Part shown: positions 1 through 8,304 of the stretch, piece by piece | Layout of the letters: each line of letters opens with the position of its first letter | How positions within the stretch are numbered: position 1 is the stretch's first letter | Origin: PALSA-1296 sp037143335 | GTDB lineage: Bacteria > Bacteroidota > Ignavibacteria > Palsa-1295 | Reading direction: 5' to 3' | Length of the DNA stretch: 64,000 nt | Assembly (NCBI GenBank): GCA_037143335.1 | Contig: JBAWZA010000010.1 | Span: forward strand, 1-64,000 | Position numbers and translations under genes: made by a program | Notes under the pieces: generated by a model | Database searches by the model: none | Told to the model about the DNA's origin: nothing | The model's input: the letters and a program-made list of their open reading frames with translations, nothing else

Positions 1-1163
1 AAGGCAATAGTTGGAACCGTCACGCTATTTAGAGCGGCGAAGGTCATCGACCCTTGAAATTGCTGTTTAGCATTCGGCGAAAATTTTATAGCAACAGTTG
101 CACTACCATTTGGTGGAATCGCAGTAGAGGTTAATGGTGTACCCAATGTGAACGCTGCGCCAATGAATTGTGGTTGAGCCAAAAACAATGTATCGTCCCC
201 AGAATTATTTACCGTGTAAACGATCGTTTTAGTTGTACCCACGCGGACTCTGTCAAAAGCAACTGTCGCATTTCCTGTGAACTCGCCATTAATACCCTTA
301 CCGATGAGTGAAATGATTTTGGTTTGATCTGCGACAGCAGTTGCATCAGTATTCAGTGTTAATCCGTCAACAACATTCCCACGTGCTGTTGGTGTGAATG
401 TAACGGATTCTGGCTCTGCACTGCCGATTGCAATAACTCGGTTCGCAGTGTTAGGGGTTGTGGAGTACGAGGTACCAGTCGTAAGTGCGCTCGATGTAAT
501 CGTAAGCGCGGCATCGGGACCAATCGAATTTACTTTCGCCGTAAGTGTTGTCGAGGTACCTACTCTGCGCGAGCCGAAATCGAGCAAGGCAGTTGACATT
601 GTCAATCCTCTTGCTTGTGTTTGAACGGTAATATTAAACTGCGTTGCAAAATTCCATTTATCTGTACAGTTACCGCCGTTATTCCCGCCATCACCGTTGA
701 CGGCATTCCCAACAGCATAGATAATATCATTACCTGAAGCGGGAGTTTTGTATGTAAATGTCCAAGTCGCTGGGAGGGCTTTTGCACCGTTATGTGTGAG
801 TTCAGAACCACTTTTTCTTAAGCCGTCAGCCCCTGCTGTTAGAGTCCCATTGTCACATGCCACATTGCAGCCTCCGTTGGTTTCGGTTGCGTTCGTTACT
901 TTTATTGTAAACGTGTACGTTGTGTTTGGGAGGAATACGGTGGAAGCGGTAGCGATTGTAACAGTCGTACCAGCATTAGAAGTAGAACAATGACAGCTAC
1001 AGCCACTATTTGCACCGCCCTTGTCAGTCGATCCGGTCTCGCCACCCGAATGTGATTCAACATACTGCACAGAATAAAAGCTAGTAGCGATAAGTGCGAG
1101 TGCTATGAGCAATGAACGCTTAACAAAGATCTGTTTACTAAAAACGGTAAATGAAAACATCAT
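1..1163 (-). CDS. Secreted choice-of-anchor V/D domain protein (3' end beyond window)
   Basis: Reading leftward from an ATG at 1163, the frame stays open for 387 codons to the window edge, so the C-terminus is missing. An N-terminal hydrophobic segment (about residues 17-33) is followed by HSGGETGS and a GCSCHC cluster, the signature of the choice-of-anchor V domain. After that come Gly/Asn/Thr-rich beta sequence and, from about residue 165, two ASPM-SPD-2-Hydin type beta-sandwich repeats (LLDFGSRRVGT and VAFDRVRVGT). Such proteins are exported to the cell surface in Bacteroidota relatives and usually end in a T9SS sorting domain, which would lie outside this window. Its ligand or role is unknown. 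A second ATG lies at 1160. Another start further in is unlikely because it would remove the signal segment. Confidence 0.8.
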   Translation of the reverse strand, partial: MMFSFTVFSKQIFVKRSLLIALALIATSFYSVQYVESHSGGETGSTDKGGANSGCSCHCSTSNAGTTVTIATASTVFLPNTTYTFTIKVTNATETNGGCNVACDNGTLTAGADGLRKSGSELTHNGAKALPATWTFTYKTPASGNDIIYAVGNAVNGDGGNNGGNCTDKWNFATQFNITVQTQARGLTMSTALLDFGSRRVGTSTTLTAKVNSIGPDAALTITSSALTTGTSYSTTPNTANRVIAIGSAEPESVTFTPTARGNVVDGLTLNTDATAVADQTKIISLIGKGINGEFTGNATVAFDRVRVGTTKTIVYTVNNSGDDTLFLAQPQFIGAAFTLGTPLTSTAIPPNGSATVAIKFSPNAKQQFQGSMTFAALNSVTVPTIA

Positions 1164-1313
1164 AGGCTAGGCAGTTAGTGTTCAACTAATCAATTCTATC
1201 TATTGGTGATTCTGACACTATGACACAGCAAAGCCGTCTGATGTGACACGGTAGCGCTATGCGCCATTAGTAAAAATTAGAAGCGACAGTCATCATCGTA
1301 TTAGTTTTGTAAC

Positions 1314-2225
1314 ATGACAGAGAAGCTTTTCGATCTTGTAGGTTTAGGCGAATGTCTGATTGAGTTTGCCCAAGATGACATTGGAGACTATCGCCAAGGT
1401 TTTGCTGGCGATGTATTTAATACACTTTTCTATGGTTCGCGGTTAGGATTAAAGACCGGGTTCATCACTTCGATCGGTACTGATGACTTCACGCCGAGCC
1501 TGTTGAAATTTATGGAGCAGGAGATGATAGATCATCAATTGTGTCCGCGTTCATTACAAAAGCAGAATGGATTGTATTTCATATCCCATTCTGATCCGAA
1601 CAACCCTCAGTACTCCTTCTGGAGAAATGATTCGGCTGCGCGCTCGATGCTGAAAAATATTTCTATCGAATGGCTCCGATCTTACATCGCATCCTCACGA
1701 TATTTTCATTTTTCAGCGATTGCTCTTGCAATTCTTGAGCAGCGGAATTCACTTATAGAGTTGCTTCGAAGCCTCGAAGGTGAAACGCATATTTCATTCG
1801 ATACAAACTACAGGCAGGGACTTTGGGAAAACGATGATGCACTCCGCGATTTCATAAATACTGCAAACGATTTTATTGATGTCCTGTTTGTCTCCAAAGA
1901 AGATGACGCAATGCTTTATGGCAGCAGAGAAGCAGAGGAGGCAGTGAATTTCTATGCTCAACTCGGATATCGAACAATCATTTTTCGCCAAGGAGGTGAT
2001 GATGTACTTTGCTACAACGAAGGAGTGATAAACCGCGTCACTGTTGCAAAAGATATAACAGTTATCGATGCAACTGGTGCAGGGGATTCCTTCAATGCAG
2101 GGTTCCTAGCAGCCAAGTTAATTAATAGAACTGCTCTTGAATGTGTTAGCGCGGGGAATAATTGCGCCGCGTACGTTATACAACATCGCGGAGGAATCGC
2201 ACAAGACTTTAATCTAACGATATAA
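1314..2225 (+). CDS. PfkB-family carbohydrate kinase
   Basis: A 303-residue cytoplasmic sugar kinase of the ribokinase/PfkB fold. The N-terminal strand VGLGECLIEF and the segment AGDVFNTLFYGSRLG match the family's substrate lid and sugar-binding region, and DATGAGDSFNAGF near residues 251-263 is PfkB signature 2, with the catalytic Asp in GAGD. Length is normal for 2-keto-3-deoxygluconate kinase or fructokinase, which it resembles overall. It lies 13 bases ahead of a GH38 alpha-mannosidase on the same strand, so the two are probably co-transcribed and the kinase may phosphorylate a sugar released by it. The exact substrate cannot be read from sequence. A TAGTTTTG box sits at 1302-1309 just before the ATG, without a good upstream TTG partner. 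Confidence 0.9.
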   Translation: MTEKLFDLVGLGECLIEFAQDDIGDYRQGFAGDVFNTLFYGSRLGLKTGFITSIGTDDFTPSLLKFMEQEMIDHQLCPRSLQKQNGLYFISHSDPNNPQYSFWRNDSAARSMLKNISIEWLRSYIASSRYFHFSAIALAILEQRNSLIELLRSLEGETHISFDTNYRQGLWENDDALRDFINTANDFIDVLFVSKEDDAMLYGSREAEEAVNFYAQLGYRTIIFRQGGDDVLCYNEGVINRVTVAKDITVIDATGAGDSFNAGFLAAKLINRTALECVSAGNNCAAYVIQHRGGIAQDFNLTI

Positions 2226-2238
2226 CCCACCAGACTTC

Positions 2239-4647
2239 GTGACTCAAACCTTACACATGATTGGCAACGCTCATCTTGATCCTGCATGGATGTGGAGACT
2301 TGATGAGGGCTTCGAAGCATTTCTCGCAACGTGCCGTTCAGCGCTTGATCGGATGGCAGAGACCGAGGAATTTATTTTCACGGCGTCAAGCGCTGCGCAC
2401 TATGAATTTGTCGAGCGTGTTGATCCGCAACTCTTCAAAAAAATTCAACAAGCTTTAAGAGACGGGAGATGGTCTATCGTTGGTGGTTGGTGGGTCGAAG
2501 CAGATTGCAATTTACCTTCTGGAGAATCTTTCATTCGTCAAGGCTTATATGGGCAAAACTATTTTCTTGCGAAGTTCGGTATAAAGGCAAATACAGGATT
2601 CTGCGTAGATTCTTTTGGTCACAATGCAAATCTCCCACAGCTACTGAATCATTGCGCTCTTGACAACTATGTCTTTATGCGACCTCAGGAGCATGAAAAA
2701 TATCTTGAGGATGCGCTCTTCAAGTGGCAAGCTCCATCTGGCGATGAAGTGATTGCATATCGAATCCCGCTTCACTACTCAAATTTCCAACATACGATTT
2801 CAGATAAAATAAAACTGCTTTCGAGTGATGGGCAATATGCGCACGAGCATCCGTGGATGCTTTTTTATGGTGTCGGTAATCACGGTGGTGGACCAACACG
2901 CGAGCAGATTGCACAAATTATTTCAGCAAAAGCATCTGCTGATAAATTCAATCCCGTATTCTCATCAGTTGATAATTACTTCCGGGAGGTAAGGGCTAAG
3001 CCTGCCGAACTTAATGTCCTACGTGACGAGATGCAACCTCATGCAATCGGTTGTTATAGCGCAAATTCTGCAATCAAAAAATTAAACCGAAGTGCCGAGA
3101 ATCGGTTGTTGCGTGCAGAGAAATTTGCAATGCTTGCGCGATCTCTTGTATCGGATTTTTCTCCAGATTGGCTGAGTCTTCGGAATGCTTGGAAGAATGT
3201 ACTCTTGAATCAATTCCATGATATTCTCGGTGGTGTTGCTATTCGGGAGGCGAGTGAGGACGCCATTTGTTTATACCAAGAAGCGCATGCAGTTGCAGCT
3301 CGCCAAGAGCGCGAAGCGATTGAAGCTATTTCGGTAACCATTGACACGCATGAACACCTTGAGTCGCTCATCCTCTTTAATCCTCATAGCTGGGAAGTAA
3401 CTGAGCAGTTCGAGTTCGAACTTTGGACCCCCGAAGCAAGTGAAAGAGGCGAGACCATCCAAACCGTAAACCTTATCGCCGATAGTGACGAGATCGTCCT
3501 TACCCAACGAATGGAATCGTCAGGAAAAATTGCCGACGATAGGGTGAGATTCACCGCACGAGCTGAGCTTCCACCATACGGATGGAAGAAATTTGCAATC
3601 GTGAGAAATGGGGAAGTAGCGAAAGTTGCAAAATCTATTGTTGCGAGTTCTACTCAACTCTCGAATGGAATTTGTGGAATAGTTTTTGAGGGCGAACCTC
3701 TTGTAAATCAGATTGCCTATTCTTCCGCTCAAGTATTTCAAGATGATAATGATACGTGGGGACATGGGATTACGGGTTTCACACAAAAGAAGGGAATATT
3801 TAAAGTTGATGAGATTATTGTGGTTGAGCGTGCTCCAGTTCGGGGGAGAGTGCGCGTAAGCTCTTCTTACGGCAGTTCAAAATTGGTAGAAGATTTCATT
3901 CTCTATGCTGGTGCTGATTTTATTGAGCAACGAGTATTTCTGGATTGGAGAAAAACGAATGCTGTCGTAAAACTCAGACATCCACATAACATGTCGAATC
4001 CCAAAATCACTTATGAGATTCCGAATGCAGTGATTGAAAGACCTGTCAGTTCAGACGAGGTACCTGGTGGCGCGTGGGTGTTCCTCCAAGATGCTACTAA
4101 GAGTTTAGGATTGGTAAATGATGCAAAATATAGCTACTCCGCTGACGAAAAATATTTTTATACGACCATTGCAAGGTCACCGCTTTATGCTCATCACTCT
4201 CCTCCGCATAAGGTTACAAAGTTCGAGACTAAGCGATACCTCGATCAAGGCGAGCAGGAGTTTATCGTGAACATATTTCCAGGGATGAAATCTTGGACTG
4301 AAGTCAATATGCCACAACGAGCACTTGAGTTACTTCAACCAACTATTGTGCACGTCGAAAGCTCACACTCTGGCAAACTCTCACGATCACTAAACATGTT
4401 TGCTGTCACTGAACCAAATATCTTGATTACTTCAGTGAAGGCTCCGCACAACACCTCCGAGAAGTCTGGCGTTATCGTTCGTGCAGTTGAATCATTAGGT
4501 AAAGCGTGCGCCTGCGAATTCACTTCCGAAATCCTAAACCTGAGTTGGAAATCAAGTTTTCGTCCATTTCAGCTCCGGAGTTTCTTCATTCAAGGTAGTA
4601 ACGTTATAGAAATCAATGGTTTGGAGGAAACGGTTGAATCAAAATAA
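2239..4647 (+). CDS. Alpha-mannosidase, glycoside hydrolase family 38
   Basis: An 802-residue GH38 enzyme expected to hydrolyse alpha-mannosides by a retaining, zinc-dependent mechanism. The zinc motif NAHLDPAWMW lies at residues 10-19 (His12, Asp14), and the presumed nucleophile Asp124 is in CVDSFGHNANLPQLL. The family middle domain is seen around NAWKNVLLNQFHDILGG, followed by the long C-terminal beta domains. No signal peptide is visible, so it is probably cytoplasmic and acts on imported oligosaccharides, like E. coli MngB, which has similar length. The start is GTG at 2239, which places HLD close to the N-terminus as usual in the family. It follows the sugar kinase gene by 13 bases, consistent with one mannose or glycan scavenging operon. 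Confidence 0.93.
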   Translation: MTQTLHMIGNAHLDPAWMWRLDEGFEAFLATCRSALDRMAETEEFIFTASSAAHYEFVERVDPQLFKKIQQALRDGRWSIVGGWWVEADCNLPSGESFIRQGLYGQNYFLAKFGIKANTGFCVDSFGHNANLPQLLNHCALDNYVFMRPQEHEKYLEDALFKWQAPSGDEVIAYRIPLHYSNFQHTISDKIKLLSSDGQYAHEHPWMLFYGVGNHGGGPTREQIAQIISAKASADKFNPVFSSVDNYFREVRAKPAELNVLRDEMQPHAIGCYSANSAIKKLNRSAENRLLRAEKFAMLARSLVSDFSPDWLSLRNAWKNVLLNQFHDILGGVAIREASEDAICLYQEAHAVAARQEREAIEAISVTIDTHEHLESLILFNPHSWEVTEQFEFELWTPEASERGETIQTVNLIADSDEIVLTQRMESSGKIADDRVRFTARAELPPYGWKKFAIVRNGEVAKVAKSIVASSTQLSNGICGIVFEGEPLVNQIAYSSAQVFQDDNDTWGHGITGFTQKKGIFKVDEIIVVERAPVRGRVRVSSSYGSSKLVEDFILYAGADFIEQRVFLDWRKTNAVVKLRHPHNMSNPKITYEIPNAVIERPVSSDEVPGGAWVFLQDATKSLGLVNDAKYSYSADEKYFYTTIARSPLYAHHSPPHKVTKFETKRYLDQGEQEFIVNIFPGMKSWTEVNMPQRALELLQPTIVHVESSHSGKLSRSLNMFAVTEPNILITSVKAPHNTSEKSGVIVRAVESLGKACACEFTSEILNLSWKSSFRPFQLRSFFIQGSNVIEINGLEETVESK

Positions 4648-4721
4648 ATCTGAAATATACTTGTAACTTTGGGCTATTGAAAGCGTTTTCTTTATGTAGG
4701 GAGGGTAGCGAACAATACTAA

Positions 4722-5381
4722 ATGCAGTCAGTTGTGCCGAAAGTACCGGAGCTAAAGAAGAACGGATCACCGTCCGACGAAGAGCTATGGTTGGCATTTA
4801 CGAATGGCGATGACTCGGCTTACACACTGCTTTATTTTCGGTTCGCTGATAGGATCTATTCCTACCTGAGATTATACGTAGGTAAGGGACACGAAAGACA
4901 TTCAATCGAAGATGTTTTTCAAGATCTTTGGATTCGCGTTTTTCACTCGAAGGAAAGATTTACAATAGGTGAAAAAGGCTCGTTCAGCGGGTGGCTCTTT
5001 CGAGTGGCACATAATGCGGCAATTAGTGCGCTTCGCCGACCTCATCCGATTTCGTCATTTAATGAGTTCACTGACAATAAATTTTTAGACAATTATTCGA
5101 CGACAAGCACCGGACAAATTCTCAGTGATGACCGAAGTGCTGAGGAGGCAATGAGTCTTCTACGAGAAATAGTCGAAAATTTGCCGATAGGTTTTAGGGA
5201 AGTATATCTACTTTCCGAATATGAAGATTTTAATTTGGATCAACTCTCCGAGGCGCTCGGACTTACGAAAGCAAACGCAAAGGTTCGGCTTTTTCGAGCG
5301 CGAAAATTGGTGCGTCAACGGATGGTTGAAAAGTTAGGGATTGACAAAGTATTTTTTAAGAGAGAAAGCGATACGGAATAG
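4722..5381 (+). CDS. RNA polymerase sigma factor, ECF type
   Basis: A 219-residue sigma-70 family factor with only regions 2 and 4. Region 2 is seen as AYTLLYFRFADRIYSYLRLY, then IEDVFQDLWIRVF and GSFSGWLFRVAHNAAISALR. Region 4 is LPIGFREVYLLSEYEDFNLD followed by the helix-turn-helix QLSEALGLTKANAKVRLFRARKLV in two parts. It would direct transcription of a stress or envelope regulon. The next gene begins 19 bases after its stop and encodes a membrane protein with an anti-sigma-like N-terminus, the usual partner arrangement. A possible own promoter box TAACTTTG occurs at 4664-4671. The target regulon is not evident here. Confidence 0.9.
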   Translation: MQSVVPKVPELKKNGSPSDEELWLAFTNGDDSAYTLLYFRFADRIYSYLRLYVGKGHERHSIEDVFQDLWIRVFHSKERFTIGEKGSFSGWLFRVAHNAAISALRRPHPISSFNEFTDNKFLDNYSTTSTGQILSDDRSAEEAMSLLREIVENLPIGFREVYLLSEYEDFNLDQLSEALGLTKANAKVRLFRARKLVRQRMVEKLGIDKVFFKRESDTE

Positions 5382-5400
5382 TTTTTTTAGTTTGAGTAAT

Positions 5401-6756
5401 ATGACAGAAGAACGAATACTTGATTTCTTGGATGGCAATCTCCACTCTTCGGAGGAAGAGGAATTGATGCATCGCCTCGCCGTTTCTCCTGAGCAACGAG
5501 GCTTGTTGAAACAGCATTTGCAGATGCGCGAACTGACATCTGCTCTGGCAAAGCAGCAATTCGTTACTGTGCCAAAGGCACTCACAGCTTCGCTATTTAC
5601 GACCCTCGCTGCCAGTGGCTACACCGGTCCGCAAATGCCAGCGACGATCAAGGAATCTGTTGTTGCAACCCAAACTGCCGGTACAGGTTTTAAAGCACCT
5701 ATAGCTACACAATCGGTTTCCCCAATTTTTCAACGTCGCTCACTCGTATTATCGGCACTATTGTTGGCATTTATTTCAGGCTCTGTGGTAACATACTTCA
5801 CCGTCGGAACGACTGACCAGTATAATATTGCACAGTTGAACAGCACACCTGCGACAGCATCGAAAGTCCAATCAGCTCGGACGATAAATGAGATGATTAC
5901 CGTACCTTCGAGTAGTGAGAGTATCATGGGTAATACAAAAGCCAATATCTCAACCCGTTCGATTACGTTGGACAAACCGAAAAATCTGCATCGCATTCAA
6001 GAAGTAGTAAGCAATGAGAACAGTTTTCCCCTCTCATCATCTACAGCTCCTACTTTACTAAGTCAACCACGGGTCGCTGAAATTGCCTCACGGCCGCTGA
6101 GAACACTTGAACCTGTACCTTCTTCGGATATACATGGAGACAGAGAACCAATTCGTAGTCCTTTCCTACAGCCAGATTATCAATCCGCAGATACACGCTC
6201 AACTCTGGAGCGATTAAATTTTGGATTTCATTTCGGTGAAGGGAAGGCGCCTGGGAATGAGCAAGCTTTGACGGGATCGTTACGAGAGTTATCAGTGTCG
6301 TATGATCTTTCGGAGTTATTCAGTGCTCGCATGTCCATAGGTCAGTTCTTGCCCTATGAAACTCAGGCAGTTGCCGCGAAGCAATCAGTCAACTCTGATG
6401 GACTTGCATTATTTCAGCTCAGTCCGGTTCTGAAGTCTCGGGCAGTTATTGGCGCAGGTATTGGGATGAAGTTCAGTATTTCCGGTTCGCCTCTCGAAAT
6501 TGATGGTGGAATGATTGCTGATTTTCAAGGAAATATCTTGCCACGAGGCGGACTTTTCACGAGTCTGATTCTCACAGATTTCCTGACTATGAATATCGGT
6601 ATTGAGGCACTGATCTATAGTCACGACATTCGGCCATCTATTTCTGCTATCCAAACATCTTCATCAGGAGGACATTCGTTACTAATCGGAACATCGAAGA
6701 ATAAAGAGATGACCGGTTACATTGGGCCCTCAATTGAGTTCACCGGACATTTTTAA
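5401..6756 (+). CDS. Probable membrane anti-sigma factor with large C-terminal beta-rich domain
   Basis: A 451-residue protein starting at ATG 5401; an upstream in-frame start at 5341 would overlap the sigma gene and adds nothing recognisable. Residues 1-50 (MTEERILDFLDGNLHSSEEE onward) resemble the short helical zinc-less anti-sigma domain that precedes a transmembrane segment in many Bacteroidota. One hydrophobic helix lies at about residues 114-136 (SLVLSALLLAFISGSVV). A Ser/Thr-rich linker follows, and then about 150 residues of alternating beta-type sequence reminiscent of outer-membrane barrel or barrel-like sensor domains. Position right after the ECF gene supports the anti-sigma role. 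The signal it senses is unknown. The C-terminal part is unusual for this class. Confidence 0.65.
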   Translation: MTEERILDFLDGNLHSSEEEELMHRLAVSPEQRGLLKQHLQMRELTSALAKQQFVTVPKALTASLFTTLAASGYTGPQMPATIKESVVATQTAGTGFKAPIATQSVSPIFQRRSLVLSALLLAFISGSVVTYFTVGTTDQYNIAQLNSTPATASKVQSARTINEMITVPSSSESIMGNTKANISTRSITLDKPKNLHRIQEVVSNENSFPLSSSTAPTLLSQPRVAEIASRPLRTLEPVPSSDIHGDREPIRSPFLQPDYQSADTRSTLERLNFGFHFGEGKAPGNEQALTGSLRELSVSYDLSELFSARMSIGQFLPYETQAVAAKQSVNSDGLALFQLSPVLKSRAVIGAGIGMKFSISGSPLEIDGGMIADFQGNILPRGGLFTSLILTDFLTMNIGIEALIYSHDIRPSISAIQTSSSGGHSLLIGTSKNKEMTGYIGPSIEFTGHF

Positions 6757-6760
6757 TTGT

Positions 6761-7465
6761 ATGCCGAGCAAATACAATCAAAGAAAAAGCCTGAGTTCTC
6801 TCGGGCTTTTTGCGATTTTGATCTGCGTGAACTTCGGTTGCGTCCCAACGCCGTCAGCTGTTGATGTCCTGACTCCTCGCTTCACCACCCTTCACGAATT
6901 TTTCATGCCAACATCGCCGTCCCAAACTTATTCTTGGAAGCTAAGTGGAACTGATACATTGATCTATTCTGAGACGATTTCGATGAGTGGTAAGGTATCG
7001 GCATCTGGATTGAGTCCGATTTGGGCGATGAGTAGAGTCGGCACAAAATTGTATGATAGTGTTGCCAATGAAGTGTTCATTTCTGACTCTGTCGTTCAGA
7101 TTTTCGACGGCAACTCCGCAAGTGTATCAGTTAGTTCACAACGGTTGCTCTCGGATACTCTTCGCGTAGGTGCTACGTGGACTGGTTCGCCAAGGTTTAT
7201 CACTCGAAGCGGAGCTGAGGTGTCCATAGCCGCAAAGGTGGAAGATTACTACTCCAGCTTCGACAATACATATTCAGATGTTTTCCTCGTCTCTTACTCA
7301 CCTTCGGTCATTGGTTCAAGGGTTCCGGCGGAGGGAGAGTATCAATCAGGCTCGAAAATTAACAGGTATTTTGCCAAAGGTGTCGGGATGATTCTTGAGA
7401 TTGTGAAAGATGCCACTGGAAAAATTATTTTCAAAAAAGAGCTAACTGAAACTCGCATTAACTGA
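6761..7465 (+). CDS. Predicted lipoprotein of unknown function
   Basis: A 234-residue protein beginning at ATG 6761, four bases after the stop of the anti-sigma-like gene. The N-terminus has basic residues, the hydrophobic stretch LGLFAILICVNFGC and a Cys at about residue 28 that could be lipidated, although the box NFGC is not a perfect match. The rest is polar beta-rich sequence with no domain I recognise. Tight linkage to the ECF sigma and anti-sigma genes suggests it belongs to the same envelope-stress or sensing unit, which is inference from position only. An upstream in-frame start at 6722 would overlap the preceding gene and is disfavoured. Confidence 0.6.
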   Translation: MPSKYNQRKSLSSLGLFAILICVNFGCVPTPSAVDVLTPRFTTLHEFFMPTSPSQTYSWKLSGTDTLIYSETISMSGKVSASGLSPIWAMSRVGTKLYDSVANEVFISDSVVQIFDGNSASVSVSSQRLLSDTLRVGATWTGSPRFITRSGAEVSIAAKVEDYYSSFDNTYSDVFLVSYSPSVIGSRVPAEGEYQSGSKINRYFAKGVGMILEIVKDATGKIIFKKELTETRIN

Positions 7466-7484
7466 TTTCCGTTGAATCCTTTCA

Positions 7485-8018
7485 ATGGAACAATTGGAAC
7501 AATTTCCTTCGCTCTTTAGAATCAAGGTTCGAGGGCTTGGCTCAGGAAAACATCGGATAAACCTTCACGCCCCTGTTGCGGAGCTTGATTTGCCCATGTA
7601 TCATGGTGAAATTGGGGTATCCGGGGAAGCCCTCATTGCCGAGAATGTCCATCTGCATCTCCAAATTGAGTGCGAAGGGGACTTTATTTGTGATCGTTGT
7701 GGGATTGAGTTCACTCGGGTGATGCGTTCGGAGATAGATCTTTTCTACGTCCCGCCAGAACTCGCTAAAGATGCTGAAGAGGATGATAATATCCACACCT
7801 ATGACCCTCAACAGTCAAGTGAAATTGATTGTACAGCCGACATTCGGGATGCGCTTTTACTTGCAATACCGATGAAAAACCTTCATAGCAAGGATTGTAA
7901 GGGTATTGTATTGTTGGATGAACCACGAGAAATTGATGAACGCCTCTCTGGCCTTGGAAATTTATTTGATAAATTACGTCAGGAAGAATTGAACTCGGAT
8001 GAGAAAAAAGGTGTTTAA
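7485..8018 (+). CDS. YceD/DUF177 family protein (rRNA accumulation factor)
   Basis: A 177-residue protein of the YceD (DUF177) family, linked in other bacteria to accumulation of 23S rRNA and encoded just before rpmF. The diagnostic part is IECEGDFICDRCGIEFTR, a Cys-containing strand pair near the middle, followed by acidic residues (YVPPELAKDAEEDDN) and a C-terminal KNLHSKDCKG stretch. Position immediately ahead of ribosomal protein L32 and plsX is the classical context. It is cytoplasmic with no membrane segment. The biochemical role is not fully settled for the family. Confidence 0.85.
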   Translation: MEQLEQFPSLFRIKVRGLGSGKHRINLHAPVAELDLPMYHGEIGVSGEALIAENVHLHLQIECEGDFICDRCGIEFTRVMRSEIDLFYVPPELAKDAEEDDNIHTYDPQQSSEIDCTADIRDALLLAIPMKNLHSKDCKGIVLLDEPREIDERLSGLGNLFDKLRQEELNSDEKKGV

Positions 8019-8050
8019 CAGGGCTACAATAAAGAAAACAAGAGAATACT

Positions 8051-8236
8051 ATGCCAAATCCAACCCATCGCAACTCACGTACGCGTCGCGACAAGCGCAG
8101 AACGCACTATAAGGCCGCGAAGCCTTCATTTGGCGAATGTAAGAATTGCGCTGCAATGAAGCTATTGCATCGCGCATGCCCAAATTGTGGCTATTACAAC
8201 GGCAGAACCATGTTTGCGCCGAAATCTTTGAGTTAA
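8051..8236 (+). CDS. rpmF: 50S ribosomal protein L32
   Basis: A 61-residue basic protein that begins MPNPTHRNSRTRRDKRRTHY, the typical L32 start, and carries the zinc-ribbon Cys pairs CKNCAAMK and CPNCGYYNGR. All four Cys are kept, so this is the zinc-binding form. It is a small component of the large ribosomal subunit. It stands between yceD and plsX, an arrangement conserved in very distant bacteria. A hairpin with a T-run follows the gene before plsX. Confidence 0.97.
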   Translation: MPNPTHRNSRTRRDKRRTHYKAAKPSFGECKNCAAMKLLHRACPNCGYYNGRTMFAPKSLS

Positions 8237-8254
8237 TTTCTCACAATGAACTTC

Positions 8255-8297
8255 GAAGCCGTTCTTCTTTCTCAAGATGAACGGCTTTCCTTTTTTT
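8255..8297 (+). terminator. Hairpin plus T-run between rpmF and plsX
   Basis: Arms AAGCCGTTC (8256-8264) and GAACGGCTT (8279-8287) form a 9-bp stem, followed by seven T at 8291-8297. It ends eight bases before the plsX ATG. It may terminate or attenuate the yceD-rpmF transcript, so that the ribosomal gene is expressed more strongly than the lipid genes, or it may mark the end of a separate unit. Confidence 0.7.
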
Positions 8298-8304
8298 CAC
8301 ACGT

